From contig JAAWCC010000165.1 of the NCBI GenBank assembly GCA_022792975.1, positions 1-15,387 on the forward strand: DNA of 15,387 nucleotides. Direction: 5' to 3'. Below, piece after piece: positions 1 to 7,710 of the stretch. This stretch comes from Clostridia bacterium (GTDB lineage Bacteria; Bacillota_A; Clostridia; TANB77; CAG-508). A model generated the notes under the pieces. The model made no database searches. It had not been told where the DNA came from and saw only the letters and a program-made list of their open reading frames with translations. Numbering within the stretch: the first letter of the stretch is position 1; every line of letters starts with the position of its first letter. Made by a program: the position numbers and the translations under genes.

Positions 1-1
1 A

Positions 2-1138
2 ATAGTAATAGGCTTTAATGTGCCTAATATATTAAATAATACCTCTAATGAGGAGGTAGAAGAGGGGACAAAGCTTTTAATTGTTGATAGTAGTGATATA
101 TTTAGTGGCAGCTTAAATGCTCTAAACGATATGGAGCTTGGATATTCATTTGACATAACAAATGAATATTTAGACTTTGAACAAATAAAAGAAAAAATTG
201 CTAATGAGGAAATTTCTGAAGCCCTCATAATTACAAATAAAAATGGCAAAGTAAATATGGAATATGTTGTTAAAAATTTACTTTATGTAGAAAAGGTGCC
301 AGAAAGTTTAGTAAGTGCAATATCTAGTATATATACAAATATGCAAATATCTAAATTGAACTTGACTCAAGAACAAATTGCAGGTTTAACTCCAAATTTT
401 GAATTTGAGTTTAAGCAAACAGAGGAAAAAGAAGTCCAAGGAAATCCTGTCGTAATGATGCTATTATCATTAGTTTTATTTTATGCAATATATTTCTGCG
501 CATATCAAGTATCTAGTTCAATAACAACAGAAAAAACATCAAAGATAATAGAAACACTTGTAACCTCAACAAAACCCTCCACGATTGTATTAGGTAAAAC
601 TATCGGAATAGGTATTATAGGCTTAATGCAGATATTATTAATTATTGTTACAGCCATAATTTCAAGTAATCTATTTTTACCAGAGGGAATGCTTAGTGGT
701 ATAATTAATTTAGATAATATGACACCATATTTATTGGTTATAACAATATTATATTTCCTGCTTGGATACTTTACATATGCTTTACTATATGCTCTAACTG
801 GATCAACAGTAAGCAAGCCAGAGGATGTACAGTCTGCAAATGGACCAGTTGCAATACTTGCAGTAATAGGCTTCTATTTAGCGTATTTTACAATGATGAA
901 CCCTACAAGTTCACTTAATGCATTTGCAGCATTATTCCCAATTTCATCACCATTTTGCATGCCACTTAGAGTAATGATGGGAGTAGCAAGCCTCACAGAT
1001 GTAATTTTATCAATAGGAATATTGATAATTACAATTTTTGTAATTGCTAAGGTTTCAATAAAAATATACTCAAATGCAATATTAAATTATGGAAAATCTG
1101 GAATAAAAGATATAATGAAAATGTATAAACAAAAATAG
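2..1138 (+). CDS. ABC-2 type exporter permease (NatB-like), 5' end cut off
   Basis: Membrane subunit of an ABC-2 family exporter, probably working with an ATPase encoded upstream of the window. The frame is open to the left edge (it reads I-V-I-G-F-N before the GTG at 20), so the gene very likely starts outside the window. The visible part has an N-terminal extracytoplasmic domain of about 150 residues, then a block of about six hydrophobic segments. The segment S-S-I-T-T-E-K followed by K-I-I-E-T-L-V-T-S, just after the first helix, is the usual ABC-2 'E-K-E..T.E.L..SP' region as in NatB and YhaP. The C-terminus is basic and cytoplasmic. Substrate is unknown (Na+ export or antibiotic/peptide efflux are family options). 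It contains no in-frame CGG and no frameshift; the CGG in ATC GGA near 604 is out of phase. Confidence 0.85.
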   Translation: MVIGFNVPNILNNTSNEEVEEGTKLLIVDSSDIFSGSLNALNDMELGYSFDITNEYLDFEQIKEKIANEEISEALIITNKNGKVNMEYVVKNLLYVEKVPESLVSAISSIYTNMQISKLNLTQEQIAGLTPNFEFEFKQTEEKEVQGNPVVMMLLSLVLFYAIYFCAYQVSSSITTEKTSKIIETLVTSTKPSTIVLGKTIGIGIIGLMQILLIIVTAIISSNLFLPEGMLSGIINLDNMTPYLLVITILYFLLGYFTYALLYALTGSTVSKPEDVQSANGPVAILAVIGFYLAYFTMMNPTSSLNAFAALFPISSPFCMPLRVMMGVASLTDVILSIGILIITIFVIAKVSIKIYSNAILNYGKSGIKDIMKMYKQK

Positions 1139-1171
1139 TGCTTTAAAATAAATTTTTATAAAAAATAAATT

Positions 1172-1207
1172 GCTAGACAAGTAGAATAATTGTCTAGCGA
1201 TTTTTTT
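1172..1207 (+). terminator. Rho-independent terminator after the ABC-2 permease
   Basis: A perfect 9-bp stem GCTAGACAA (1172-1180) / TTGTCTAGC (1190-1198) with a 9-base loop, followed after GA by seven T. It separates the permease from dinB. Confidence 0.9.
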
Positions 1208-1216
1208 ATAAAATAC

Positions 1217-1245
1217 TTGACAAGCACGAACAACTGTTTTATAAT
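1217..1245 (+). promoter_or_regulatory. Sigma-A promoter of dinB
   Basis: Perfect TTGACA (1217-1222) and perfect TATAAT (1240-1245) with a 17-base spacer, 22 bases before the dinB ATG. The spacer holds a LexA-like box. Confidence 0.88.
1227..1240. promoter_or_regulatory. LexA (DinR)-type SOS box in the dinB promoter
   Basis: CGAAC-AACT-GTTTT matches the Firmicute SOS box CGAACnnnnGTTYG except for the last base. It sits between -35 and -10, where a bound repressor would block RNA polymerase. The gene controlled is a DNA-damage polymerase, which fits. This is a motif match only. Confidence 0.65.
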
Positions 1246-1267
1246 AACTATGGGGGTTTGAGAGTAG

Positions 1268-2485
1268 ATGGAAAGACAAATTTTACATATTGATGTTAAT
1301 AATGCCTTCTTAAGCTGGGCTGCTGTGGAAAGACTTAAAAATGGGGAGGCCTTGGATATAAGAGACATTCCAGCAGTTATTGGAGGGGATGAAACCAGGA
1401 GAGCAGGTATTGTTCTTGCAAAAAGTATGCCTGCCAAAAGATACGGAATTAAAACAGCTGAGACTATTTATTCTGCAAAGAGAAAATGCCCAGATTTAAG
1501 GATATTTCCTTCCTGCGATTATAGTGTGTATAAAGAATATTCAAACAAATTATATAATATGTTACTTGAATATACAGATAAAATCGAAAGATTTAGTATA
1601 GATGAATGCTTTATGGATATGACAGGATATCTAATGAAGGATACTTTAATTAATAAGGCCTATGAGATAAGTAAGAGAGTTAAACAGGAATTTGGCTTTA
1701 CAGTAAATATAGGTGTTGCACATAACAAATTACTTGCTAAAATGGCATCAGATTTTGAAAAGCCAGACAAGGTGCATACACTTTTTGAAAATGAAATAGA
1801 AGAAAAAATGTGGAGGCTGCCAGTAGCTGAATTATTTATGCTTGGCAAAAAGACAGTTCCAAGATTAAATCTAATGCAAATAAATACAATAGGAGATTTA
1901 GCAAAAGCAGATAAAGAAATAATCATAAAAAAATTCGGAAAGCATGGGCTTATGATGTGGGAATATGCAAATGGGATAGATGAAGCAGAAGTAGTATATA
2001 TAAAAGAAAAACCTAAAAGTATAGGAAACTCAATAACTCTTCCATATGATGTAAGAGAAAAAGAAAAACTAGAGGAAATATTATTAGCTCTTACAGAACA
2101 AGTAGCATATAGACTAAGAAAACAAGAAATGTTAGCAAATGTAGTAAGTGTAGAACTAAGAACCAAGGCTTTTAAAGACACATCACATCAAAAGAAATTA
2201 TACACATCCGCATCCAATACAAAAGAAATTTATCAAGTTGCAAAAAAACTATTAGACGAGTTATTTATTCAAGGGATGGCAATAAGGCTAGTTGGAGTTA
2301 AAGTAGATAACCTAATAGAAAAAGACCAAAAGCAGCTTTCCTTATTTGATAGTAAAGAAAATGAAAAGCAAGACACCTTAGAAAGTACAATTGACAAATT
2401 AAAGGAAAAATATGGATACAATCTCATAACAAGAGCAGGGAGGTTAAATGCAAAAGATATAATAAACATAAGAAAAAAAGAATAA
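1268..2485 (+). CDS. dinB: Y-family DNA polymerase IV (DinB)
   Basis: Error-prone translesion DNA polymerase used in the SOS response. The 405-aa protein has the N-terminal catalytic motif H-I-D-V-N-N-A-F with metal ligand D9, and the second catalytic motif R-F-S-I-D-E-C-F-M-D with D112 and E113. Thumb and little-finger regions follow. Q-L-S-L-F at 356-360 near the C-terminus is a sliding-clamp-binding motif. Length is typical of the clostridial UmuC/DinB branch. The ATG at 1268 is chosen because it is preceded by GAGAGT and opens directly into the catalytic motif. The gene stands alone behind a promoter with a LexA-like box, so SOS control is likely. It has no in-frame CGG; the CGG strings in TAC GGA (1443) and TTC GGA (1936) are out of phase and cause no break. 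Confidence 0.95.
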   Translation: MERQILHIDVNNAFLSWAAVERLKNGEALDIRDIPAVIGGDETRRAGIVLAKSMPAKRYGIKTAETIYSAKRKCPDLRIFPSCDYSVYKEYSNKLYNMLLEYTDKIERFSIDECFMDMTGYLMKDTLINKAYEISKRVKQEFGFTVNIGVAHNKLLAKMASDFEKPDKVHTLFENEIEEKMWRLPVAELFMLGKKTVPRLNLMQINTIGDLAKADKEIIIKKFGKHGLMMWEYANGIDEAEVVYIKEKPKSIGNSITLPYDVREKEKLEEILLALTEQVAYRLRKQEMLANVVSVELRTKAFKDTSHQKKLYTSASNTKEIYQVAKKLLDELFIQGMAIRLVGVKVDNLIEKDQKQLSLFDSKENEKQDTLESTIDKLKEKYGYNLITRAGRLNAKDIINIRKKE

Positions 2486-2546
2486 AGTCGATTTAGACTA
2501 TTTTACAGTTTGATTAAAATTAGAAAAATAAAAAAGATTTAATTTC

Positions 2547-2575
2547 TAGACAATTTTTTCTATATATGATAAAAT
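2547..2575 (+). promoter_or_regulatory. Possible promoter of the penicillin-binding protein gene
   Basis: TAGACA (2547-2552) and TAAAAT (2570-2575) with a 17-base spacer, about 50 bases upstream of the TTG start. Neither box is perfect in this AT-rich stretch, so the call is tentative. Confidence 0.45.
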
Positions 2576-2627
2576 AATATCGAATTTTGAAATATAATAA
2601 CAAACGATAATGGTAGGTGAGTAAATC

Positions 2628-4704
2628 TTGGCAAAAACTAGCAAAAAGAAGAAGAAAAGAAAAATAATGAAGCAAAAAATAAAAATTATATCTATTTTTG
2701 TGCTAATAATTCTTGCTATAATATTGCTATTTTGTAATGTCCAAGGAAATCAAAAACAAACCAAAGAGATGGAAACAGTTAGTCAATATATGTCATATAT
2801 CAATGAAGCAAAGTATGCACAGATGTATGCTATGCTTGCAAGTACATCTAAAAAAAGTATAACGGAAGAGGAGTTTATAGAAAAGCATCAAGCAATATAT
2901 GAACAGTTAGAGGCAAGTAATATTCAAACTAGCAACATGAAGGAAGAGGAGGAAAATCGGAAAGATTAAAGTTACATATACTCTAAGTATGGAGACTTTA
3001 GCTGGAAATCTGACATTTGCAAATACGATAAGGCTTACAAAGGAAGATAATGAATTCAAAATAATATGGACATCTAATACAATTTTTCCAGGACTTTCTG
3101 CAACAGATAAAATAAAAATAGATGCAACAGAAACAGAAAGAGGGAGTATATATGATAGAAATGGAAAATTACTTGCAGGAGAAGGAAAAACATCAAATAT
3201 AGGCTTTGTGCCAGGAAAAATGAACAAAAATCCAGAAAAAGATATAGAAAGAGTAGCAGAGCTTCTAAAAGTCTCAGTAGATGGGATAAAGAATTTGCTG
3301 AGTGCTGATTATGTAAAAGAAGATACCTTTGTACAAATAGCAAATATATCAGAAAATGACAAATGGACAGAAAAGGAATTAATGAAAATAGCAGGAATAA
3401 GGATAAAAAATTCAGCAGGAAGAATTTACCCATATTCAGATGAAATAAGCCATTTGATAGGATATGTAAAGAAAATAGACGAGGAGACTTTAGCTTCAAA
3501 CAGAGGAAAGGGATATAATTCAGAAAGCATAATAGGGGAGACAGGTCTTGAAAAGGCATATGAAGATAGACTAAGAGGAGTAAATGGTTATGAAGTTTAT
3601 ATAACAGATAAGGAGGGAAGAAATAAGAAGAAAACGATAATTAGTAGAGCACCTAAAAAGGGTGATGATATAAAGCTTACAATAGATATAGATATACAAA
3701 AACAAGTATATCAGCAATTTAAAAATGACGAATCAGCAACAGTAATTTTAAATCCAAAAACAGGTGAAATACTTGCAATGTGTAGTACACCTACATATGA
3801 TGCAAATGCATTTATATTAGGAATGACTAACGAGAGATGGCAATCAATTATAAGTGACCAAAAAGAACCATTATTTAATAGATGTACAGGTGCATGGGTT
3901 CCAGGCTCCTCTTTAAAATCAATAATTGGTGCAATTGCGTTAACTAATAATTCAATCTCAGCAGATGAGGACTTTGGAAAAAGTGGTAAAAAATGGCAGA
4001 AGGATACTACATGGGGAACATATCATGTAACAACAGTAAAGCAATATAATGGTCCAGCAAACCTAAGAAATGGACTTGTTTACTCTGACAATATATATTT
4101 TGCAAAAGTTGCTTTAAAAATAGGGAAGGATACATTAAAAAATGAACTAAATAGACTAGGATTTAATAAGCAAATGGATTTTCCTCAGGCATTGACAATG
4201 TCGAAATTTTCAGGCTCAGATAATTTTGAAAGCGAAGTCCAACTTGCAGATACTGGATATGGACAGGGAAAAGTACTGGTAAATCCATTACATATGGCTG
4301 CTATGTATACAGCATTTGTAAATGATGGGGATATGATAAAACCATATATAGAATATAAAGAAGATACATCTAGTCCTGAATATATGCTAAAAGGTGCCTT
4401 CACAAAAGAGGCGGCAAATACAATTAAAGAAGATTTAATACAAGTAATAGAAGACGAAGGTGGAACAGCGCATAATGTTAAAATGGATAATATAACAATA
4501 GCAGGAAAAACAGGAACAGCAGAAATAAAAGAATCACAAGAGGATACGCAGGGAACAGAAATAGGTTGGTTTAATGCCTTTGTTGCAGATGAAAACAGCG
4601 AGAAACAAATCTTAATAGTATCAATGGTGGAGGATATTAAAGATAGAACAGAGGCAAAATATGTGACAACAAGAGTAAAGAGGATTTTGCAAAAGATATT
4701 ATAG
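2628..4704 (+). CDS. Class B penicillin-binding protein (PBP2a/PbpA-like transpeptidase), one CGG +1 frameshift
   Basis: D,D-transpeptidase that cross-links peptidoglycan, anchored in the membrane by one N-terminal helix (about residues 18-38) behind a Lys-rich tail. An NTF2-like MecA_N-type domain (about 45-150), a dimerisation region with R-G-S-I-Y-D-R-N-G, and a C-terminal transpeptidase domain follow. All three active-site motifs are present: S427-S-L-K (SxxK), S486-D-N (SxN) and K627-T-G-T. The TTG at 2628 is chosen because AGGTGAG lies 6 bases upstream. The reading frame breaks at CGG 2958-2960. Dropping the C gives E-N-G-K-I-K with Gly111 and a 691-aa protein of normal length; (2077-1)/3 is a whole number. 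Without the shift only a 113-aa stub with no catalytic domain would be made. The break lies at the family's variable NTF2-like domain, so its Gly is less diagnostic than in dtd or fprA. Confidence 0.92.
2958..2960 (+). other. CGG +1 frameshift site 1 (pbp, Gly111)
   Basis: In-frame AAT CGG A; the continuing frame is AAT-GGA-AAG. The zero frame stops at TAA 2967-2969. AGGAGG lies just upstream, but no other site has such an element. Confidence 0.9.
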
Positions 4705-4728
4705 ATAATTTTAAATATTGCAAAAGGA

Positions 4729-4763
4729 GGGAGAACAAGCACATGACCGTTCTCCCTTTTCTT
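4729..4763. terminator. Terminator between pbp and the convergent coat gene
   Basis: 8-bp stem GGGAGAAC (4729-4736) / GTTCTCCC (4749-4756) followed by TTTTCTT. AAAA also lies before the stem on the other side, so it may serve both convergent genes. Confidence 0.85.
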
Positions 4764-4774
4764 ATATTATGAAA

Positions 4775-5026
4775 TTAACAGCATGTATTAGAATATTTTT
4801 GCTTAGCTTGGTCAAGTTTAGTTTGCTCAGCTGGACAAGTTTTGTACCAGCCCTTTTCTGACATTAAATTATATATTTTATTTTGAATATCTAAAGATAC
4901 ATTTAGAGCATCCTTAAAAGCAGCATGGACTTCGGCTGTTGTAGCTTCAAGAGTACCATGCATGTATAAATCGCAAACACCTTTAATGACTAATAACTCT
5001 TTTTCCATTAAATCTCTGTCCTCCAT
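4775..5026 (-). CDS. CotF-family spore coat protein
   Basis: Small (83 aa) Coat_F-family protein. The stretch M-E-K-E-L-L-V-I-K-G-V-C-D-L-Y-M-H-G, then the helix with A-A-F-K-D-A-L and I-Q-N-K-I-Y-N-L-M-S-E-K-G-W-Y, is typical of clostridial coat proteins of this family. The C-terminus ends in Cys-Cys, which could form cross-links in the coat. AAAGGAGG lies 6 bases before the ATG. It sits 12 bases downstream of another small gene on the same strand and is probably cotranscribed with it during sporulation. It indicates an endospore-forming host. There is no CGG codon on its coding strand. The exact coat layer and role cannot be read from the sequence. Confidence 0.85.
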   Translation of the reverse strand: MEDRDLMEKELLVIKGVCDLYMHGTLEATTAEVHAAFKDALNVSLDIQNKIYNLMSEKGWYKTCPAEQTKLDQAKQKYSNTCC

Positions 5027-5038
5027 GAAAATCCTCCT

Positions 5039-5212
5039 TTATAATAAATTTAAAAATTTGTTATATAACTCCCCATGAGTTTTTTCAAGTTCAGCAACAT
5101 AGTTTGAAAGAGTTACATCTTGAATTTGACTAGAAGTCTTTTTACTGCAAGACTTCATAAATTTTTCATGTCCCAAAGCATCTTCAACATATAATAATTC
5201 TTTACCTGTCAT
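5039..5212 (-). CDS. Small hypothetical protein upstream of the CotF gene
   Basis: 57-residue acidic/basic helical protein beginning M-T-G-K-E-L-L-Y-V-E-D-A-L-G-H-E. I do not recognise a named family with confidence. Similar small proteins often precede CotF-type genes in Clostridia, so a role in the spore coat is likely. The ATG at 5212 is preferred over the two upstream GTG codons because AGGTGG lies 8 bases before it. Two or three Cys/Lys-rich positions near residues 20-25 could take part in coat cross-linking (inference). It forms a two-gene unit with the coat gene. Confidence 0.7.
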   Translation of the reverse strand: MTGKELLYVEDALGHEKFMKSCSKKTSSQIQDVTLSNYVAELEKTHGELYNKFLNLL

Positions 5213-5273
5213 AAATATCACCACCTATAAACAATTATTTACCAAAAAAGAAAAAATATACAAAACTTATTAC

Positions 5274-5302
5274 TTTACAAGAGATATTAAATATAGTATA
5301 AT
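5274..5302 (+). promoter_or_regulatory. Sigma-A promoter for the small membrane-protein transcript
   Basis: TTTACA (5274-5279), 17-base spacer, perfect TATAAT (5297-5302). It predicts a 5' leader of about 125 bases before the ATG at 5434. Confidence 0.8.
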
Positions 5303-5308
5303 ATACTT

Positions 5309-5433
5309 AATACGAAAGCACGAGAGGCTGTTTGTATGATATTTTCTACTAACTTAGTAGGGGATTAAAAGTCTCCTAACTCAAGTTTTAACATAGATGT
5401 ACCATAGGAAACAAAGAGAGTGAAGGAGAGAAA
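5309..5433 (+). promoter_or_regulatory. Structured 5' leader of unknown type
   Basis: The leader contains the hairpin CTACT-AACTT-AGTAG (5346-5360), followed at once by GGGGA (5360-5364) that can pair with TCTCC (5372-5376). The two stems compete for G5360. I could not match it to a riboswitch class I know. The length and structure leave room for an attenuator or other cis-acting RNA. GAAGGAGAG provides the ribosome binding site. Confidence 0.4.
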
Positions 5434-5643
5434 ATGAATCCTGAAACAAAAGAGTTGTTTAAAATCTATGCAATCTTGACTGCAATCGGTCTTCTGTTTG
5501 TTTTCGGACTGGTAATGTGCTATCTTTGGTCATTACAGTCAAGTAAGGACAAGAAAATAAGCGCAAAACTTTTCAGGAGATGTGCGCTTGTGGAGATTGC
5601 TGGAGTGATAGCAACGATTTTGCTATTGCAAAACATTAGCTAG
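5434..5643 (+). CDS. Small two-helix membrane protein, unknown function
   Basis: 69-aa protein with two predicted membrane helices (about residues 9-32 and 47-67) joined by a charged loop S-S-K-D-K-K-I-S-A-K. No family recognised. It has its own promoter, a structured leader, a strong ribosome binding site (AAGGAG) and its own terminator, so it is a single-gene unit. Codon use (CTG, CTT, TTC, ATC, GCG) is noticeably less AT-biased than in the neighbours, which hints at recent acquisition or high expression. The two CGG strings in it (ATC GGT, TTC GGA) are out of phase. Small membrane proteins of this kind can be stress or sporulation proteins or holin-like peptides, but nothing here decides between them. 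Confidence 0.65.
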   Translation: MNPETKELFKIYAILTAIGLLFVFGLVMCYLWSLQSSKDKKISAKLFRRCALVEIAGVIATILLLQNIS

Positions 5644-5660
5644 TAACTTTAGCTATGCAG

Positions 5661-5703
5661 GAGGGGGAGAATGGTGGAGAAATTCGCTGTTCTCCCTCGT
5701 TAT
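5661..5703 (+). terminator. Terminator after the small membrane protein
   Basis: GGGAGAA (5665-5671) pairs with TTCTCCC (5690-5696), with an 18-base loop and a weak T-rich tail (TCGTTATTT). The stem sequence resembles that at 4729-4756. Confidence 0.6.
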
Positions 5704-5732
5704 TTATAAATGTGAATATTTTGTAAATATAC

Positions 5733-5759
5733 TTGACAGGATATTAAATATATGATAAT
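5733..5759 (+). promoter_or_regulatory. Promoter of the acyl-CoA synthetase gene
   Basis: Perfect TTGACA (5733-5738) with GATAAT (5754-5759); the spacer is short (15 bases). It is followed immediately by a palindrome. Confidence 0.55.
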
Positions 5760-5776
5760 CTAGTAATCAATACTAG
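5760..5776. promoter_or_regulatory. Palindromic operator resembling a FapR box
   Basis: CTAGTA-ATCAA-TACTAG is a 6+5+6 palindrome just after the -10 box. The core TAGTA-n5-TACTA has the layout of the FapR operator known from Firmicute lipid genes (TTAGTAnnnnnTACTAA). It precedes a fatty-acid-activating enzyme, which fits. It could instead be the operator of another regulator, or a leader hairpin. Confidence 0.4.
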
Positions 5777-5793
5777 GTAAAACGGAGGTCAAA

Positions 5794-7513
5794 ATGAAAA
5801 ATAGACAAAAAGAGACATTTTTTGAGTATCCCGTATTTGATAATGTAAAAGATATAATATATTTCTCAGTAAAAAAACATTCTAAAAATATAGCATTCAA
5901 GATAAAAGAAAAAAAGGAAGAAAATGTAAAATATATAGATATAACATACGAAGAATTTTTAAATCAAGTAAATAACCTTGGAACGGGTTTATTCTCATTA
6001 GGAATGGAGGGCAAAAAAATAGCTATCCTTTCTAAAAATAGGTATGAATGGGCATTAAGTTATGTATCAATATTATTAGGAGGAATGGTTGCAGTTCCTC
6101 TTGATAAAGGACTTACAGACATAGAAATAGAAAATTCGTTATTAAGAGGAAATGTTGATGCAATAATTTATGAAGATAAATACGAGCAAATTATAGAAAA
6201 AGTAAGAAAAGAACGGAAAATCTAATATAAAAAAATATATATGTATGGATAAACTTGAAGGAAAACATTATATAAAGGACATACTTGAAAAAGGAAAAGA
6301 AAAGATAGAAAATGGAGAAAAAACTTACTTAGAAAAGCAAATAGATAATAAAGCACTTGCAACATTAGTATTTACATCAGGAACTACATCAAAATCAAAA
6401 ATAGTAATGCTTTCACAATATAATATTGCAAGAAACATATCAGATATGCAGTTAGTAGAAGACTTTAGAAGCACAGATGTAAATCTTGCATTTTTGCCAT
6501 ATCATCACACATTTGGTTCAACAGGACAGCTAATAATGCTTAGTTCAGGAGTCACAACAGCATTTCCAGATGGGCTTAGATACATTGCTCAGAATTTAAA
6601 AGAATATCAGGTTACATTCTTCGTAGGGGTACCAATTTTAATAGAAAAAATATATGAAAAAATAGAAGAACAAATAGCAAAACAGAAGAAGACAACGGTT
6701 ATAAAGATAGCAAAAGTATTTACAAAAATACTTTTAAAATTTGGAATAGATATCAGAAGAAAAGTATTTAAACCAATAATAGATGGTCTTGGAGGCTTAA
6801 GATTTGTAATAAGTGGTGCAGCAGGACTTGATAAGAGAGTTGAAAAAGGATTAAACGAGCTTGGAATATTAACAGTACAAGGATACGGTCTAACAGAAAC
6901 AGCACCTGTACTATGTGCGGAAAATTATAAATATAGAAAATATGGCTCAGTTGGTTTGCCAATGCCAAATGTAGAAATGAGAGTAGTAGACCAAAATAAA
7001 GAAGGAATAGGAGAACTAATAGCAAAAGCGCCAAATCTTATGCTTGGATATTACGAAGATGAAGCCGCAACAAATGAAGTTATAAAAGATGGCTGGTTTT
7101 ATACTGGAGACTATGGATATATTGATAAACAAGGATATGTATATATTACAGGAAGAAAGAAAAATACAATAGTTTTAAAAAATGGAAAGAAAATATTTCC
7201 AGAGGAAATCGAAGAAAATATAAATAAGATAGACTTAGTAGAAGATTGCTTCGTATTTGGTCTTCCAAAGGAAGATGACTTAGTATTATCTGTAAAAATA
7301 AAATATAATGAGGAGGTAATTCAAAAGAAATATCCAAGCTGGAATATGGAGGAAATAAAAAAGATAATATGGGATAAAGTAAAAGAAGCAAATAAATTAG
7401 TACCAAAGTATAAATACATCAAAAATATGATATTAACAAATATGGACTTTAGTAAAACAACAACAAATAAAATAAAAAGATATGAAGAAATGAACAAAAT
7501 GCACTTGAATTAA
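5794..7513 (+). CDS. Long-chain acyl-CoA synthetase / AMP-binding ligase (FadD-like), one CGG +1 frameshift
   Basis: ANL-superfamily adenylate-forming enzyme that activates a carboxylic acid, most likely a fatty acid, to acyl-AMP and then acyl-CoA. Visible motifs in order: T-S-G-T-T-S-K-S-K (about 194-202, the phosphate-binding loop, with Ser where Gly is usual), Y-G-L-T-E-T-A-P, G-W-F-Y-T-G-D-Y-G, G-R-K-K-N, and the C-terminal N-K-I-K-R with the catalytic-type Lys. The ATG at 5794 follows GGAGG. The frame breaks at CGG 6214-6216; dropping the C gives R-K-E-G-K-S with Gly141 and a 572-aa protein (1719/3). Unshifted translation would stop at 6225 after 143 aa, before every catalytic motif. It lies alone between its own promoter/palindrome and the toxin-antitoxin promoter, 8 bases after its stop. 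Substrate chain length cannot be told. Confidence 0.9.
6214..6216 (+). other. CGG +1 frameshift site 2 (acyl-CoA synthetase, Gly141)
   Basis: In-frame GAA CGG A; the continuing frame is GAA-GGA-AAA. The zero frame stops at TAA 6223-6225. Confidence 0.92.
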
Positions 7514-7521
7514 AAAATATG

Positions 7522-7550
7522 TTGACAAAGTAGCTAAGGGTGAGTATAAT
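7522..7550 (+). promoter_or_regulatory. Promoter of the type III toxin-antitoxin locus
   Basis: Perfect TTGACA (7522-7527) and perfect TATAAT (7545-7550), 17-base spacer, starting right after the stop of the preceding gene. As strong a promoter as any in the window, as expected for an abundant antitoxin RNA. Confidence 0.9.
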
Positions 7551-7560
7551 AATTATATAA

Positions 7561-7657
7561 GGAAAAACGCAGACTAACACGCGTTATTAATAAATAGTTA
7601 GTATGATAGAAAAAACGCAGACTAACACGCGTTGAAATATAAATGGTTAGTATGAAG
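7561..7657 (+). ncRNA. Type III antitoxin RNA: two tandem pseudoknot-forming repeats
   Basis: Two copies of a 48-49-base unit start at about 7561 and 7609. Both share an A-run, ACGCAGACTAACACGCGTT and, after a variable AT-rich part, GTTAGTATGA. In each unit AACGC pairs with GCGTT (7566-7570/7581-7585; 7614-7618/7629-7633), while ACTAAC inside that loop pairs with GTTAGT further on (7573-7578/7597-7602; 7621-7626/7646-7651). That interleaving is an H-type pseudoknot, the hallmark of ToxI/CptI antitoxins. Known type III toxins cut their precursor at A-rich repeat borders and are then held by the processed repeats. Position between a strong promoter and a terminator, directly before the toxin, matches the family layout. 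Confidence 0.85.
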
Positions 7658-7665
7658 AAATGGGG

Positions 7666-7692
7666 GCTTTCATAAGTGAAAGCTCTTTTTTT
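7666..7692 (+). terminator. Terminator between antitoxin RNA and toxin gene
   Basis: 7-bp stem GCTTTCA (7666-7672) / TGAAAGC (7677-7683), tetraloop TAAG, then TC and seven T. In type III systems a leaky terminator here keeps antitoxin RNA in excess over toxin mRNA. Confidence 0.9.
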
Positions 7693-7710
7693 GCTATGTG
7701 GAGGTAATAT

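Noticed and set aside
2486..2499. AGTC/GACT hairpin after dinB as terminator
   Set aside because: Only four to five pairs and a short T-run; too weak to call.
5783..5785. CGG in front of the acyl-CoA synthetase ribosome binding site
   Set aside because: Non-coding, part of ACGGAGG.
7561..7657. CRISPR array from the two repeats
   Set aside because: Only two units, directly abutting with no spacers, and internal pseudoknot pairing plus a downstream toxin fit a type III antitoxin instead.
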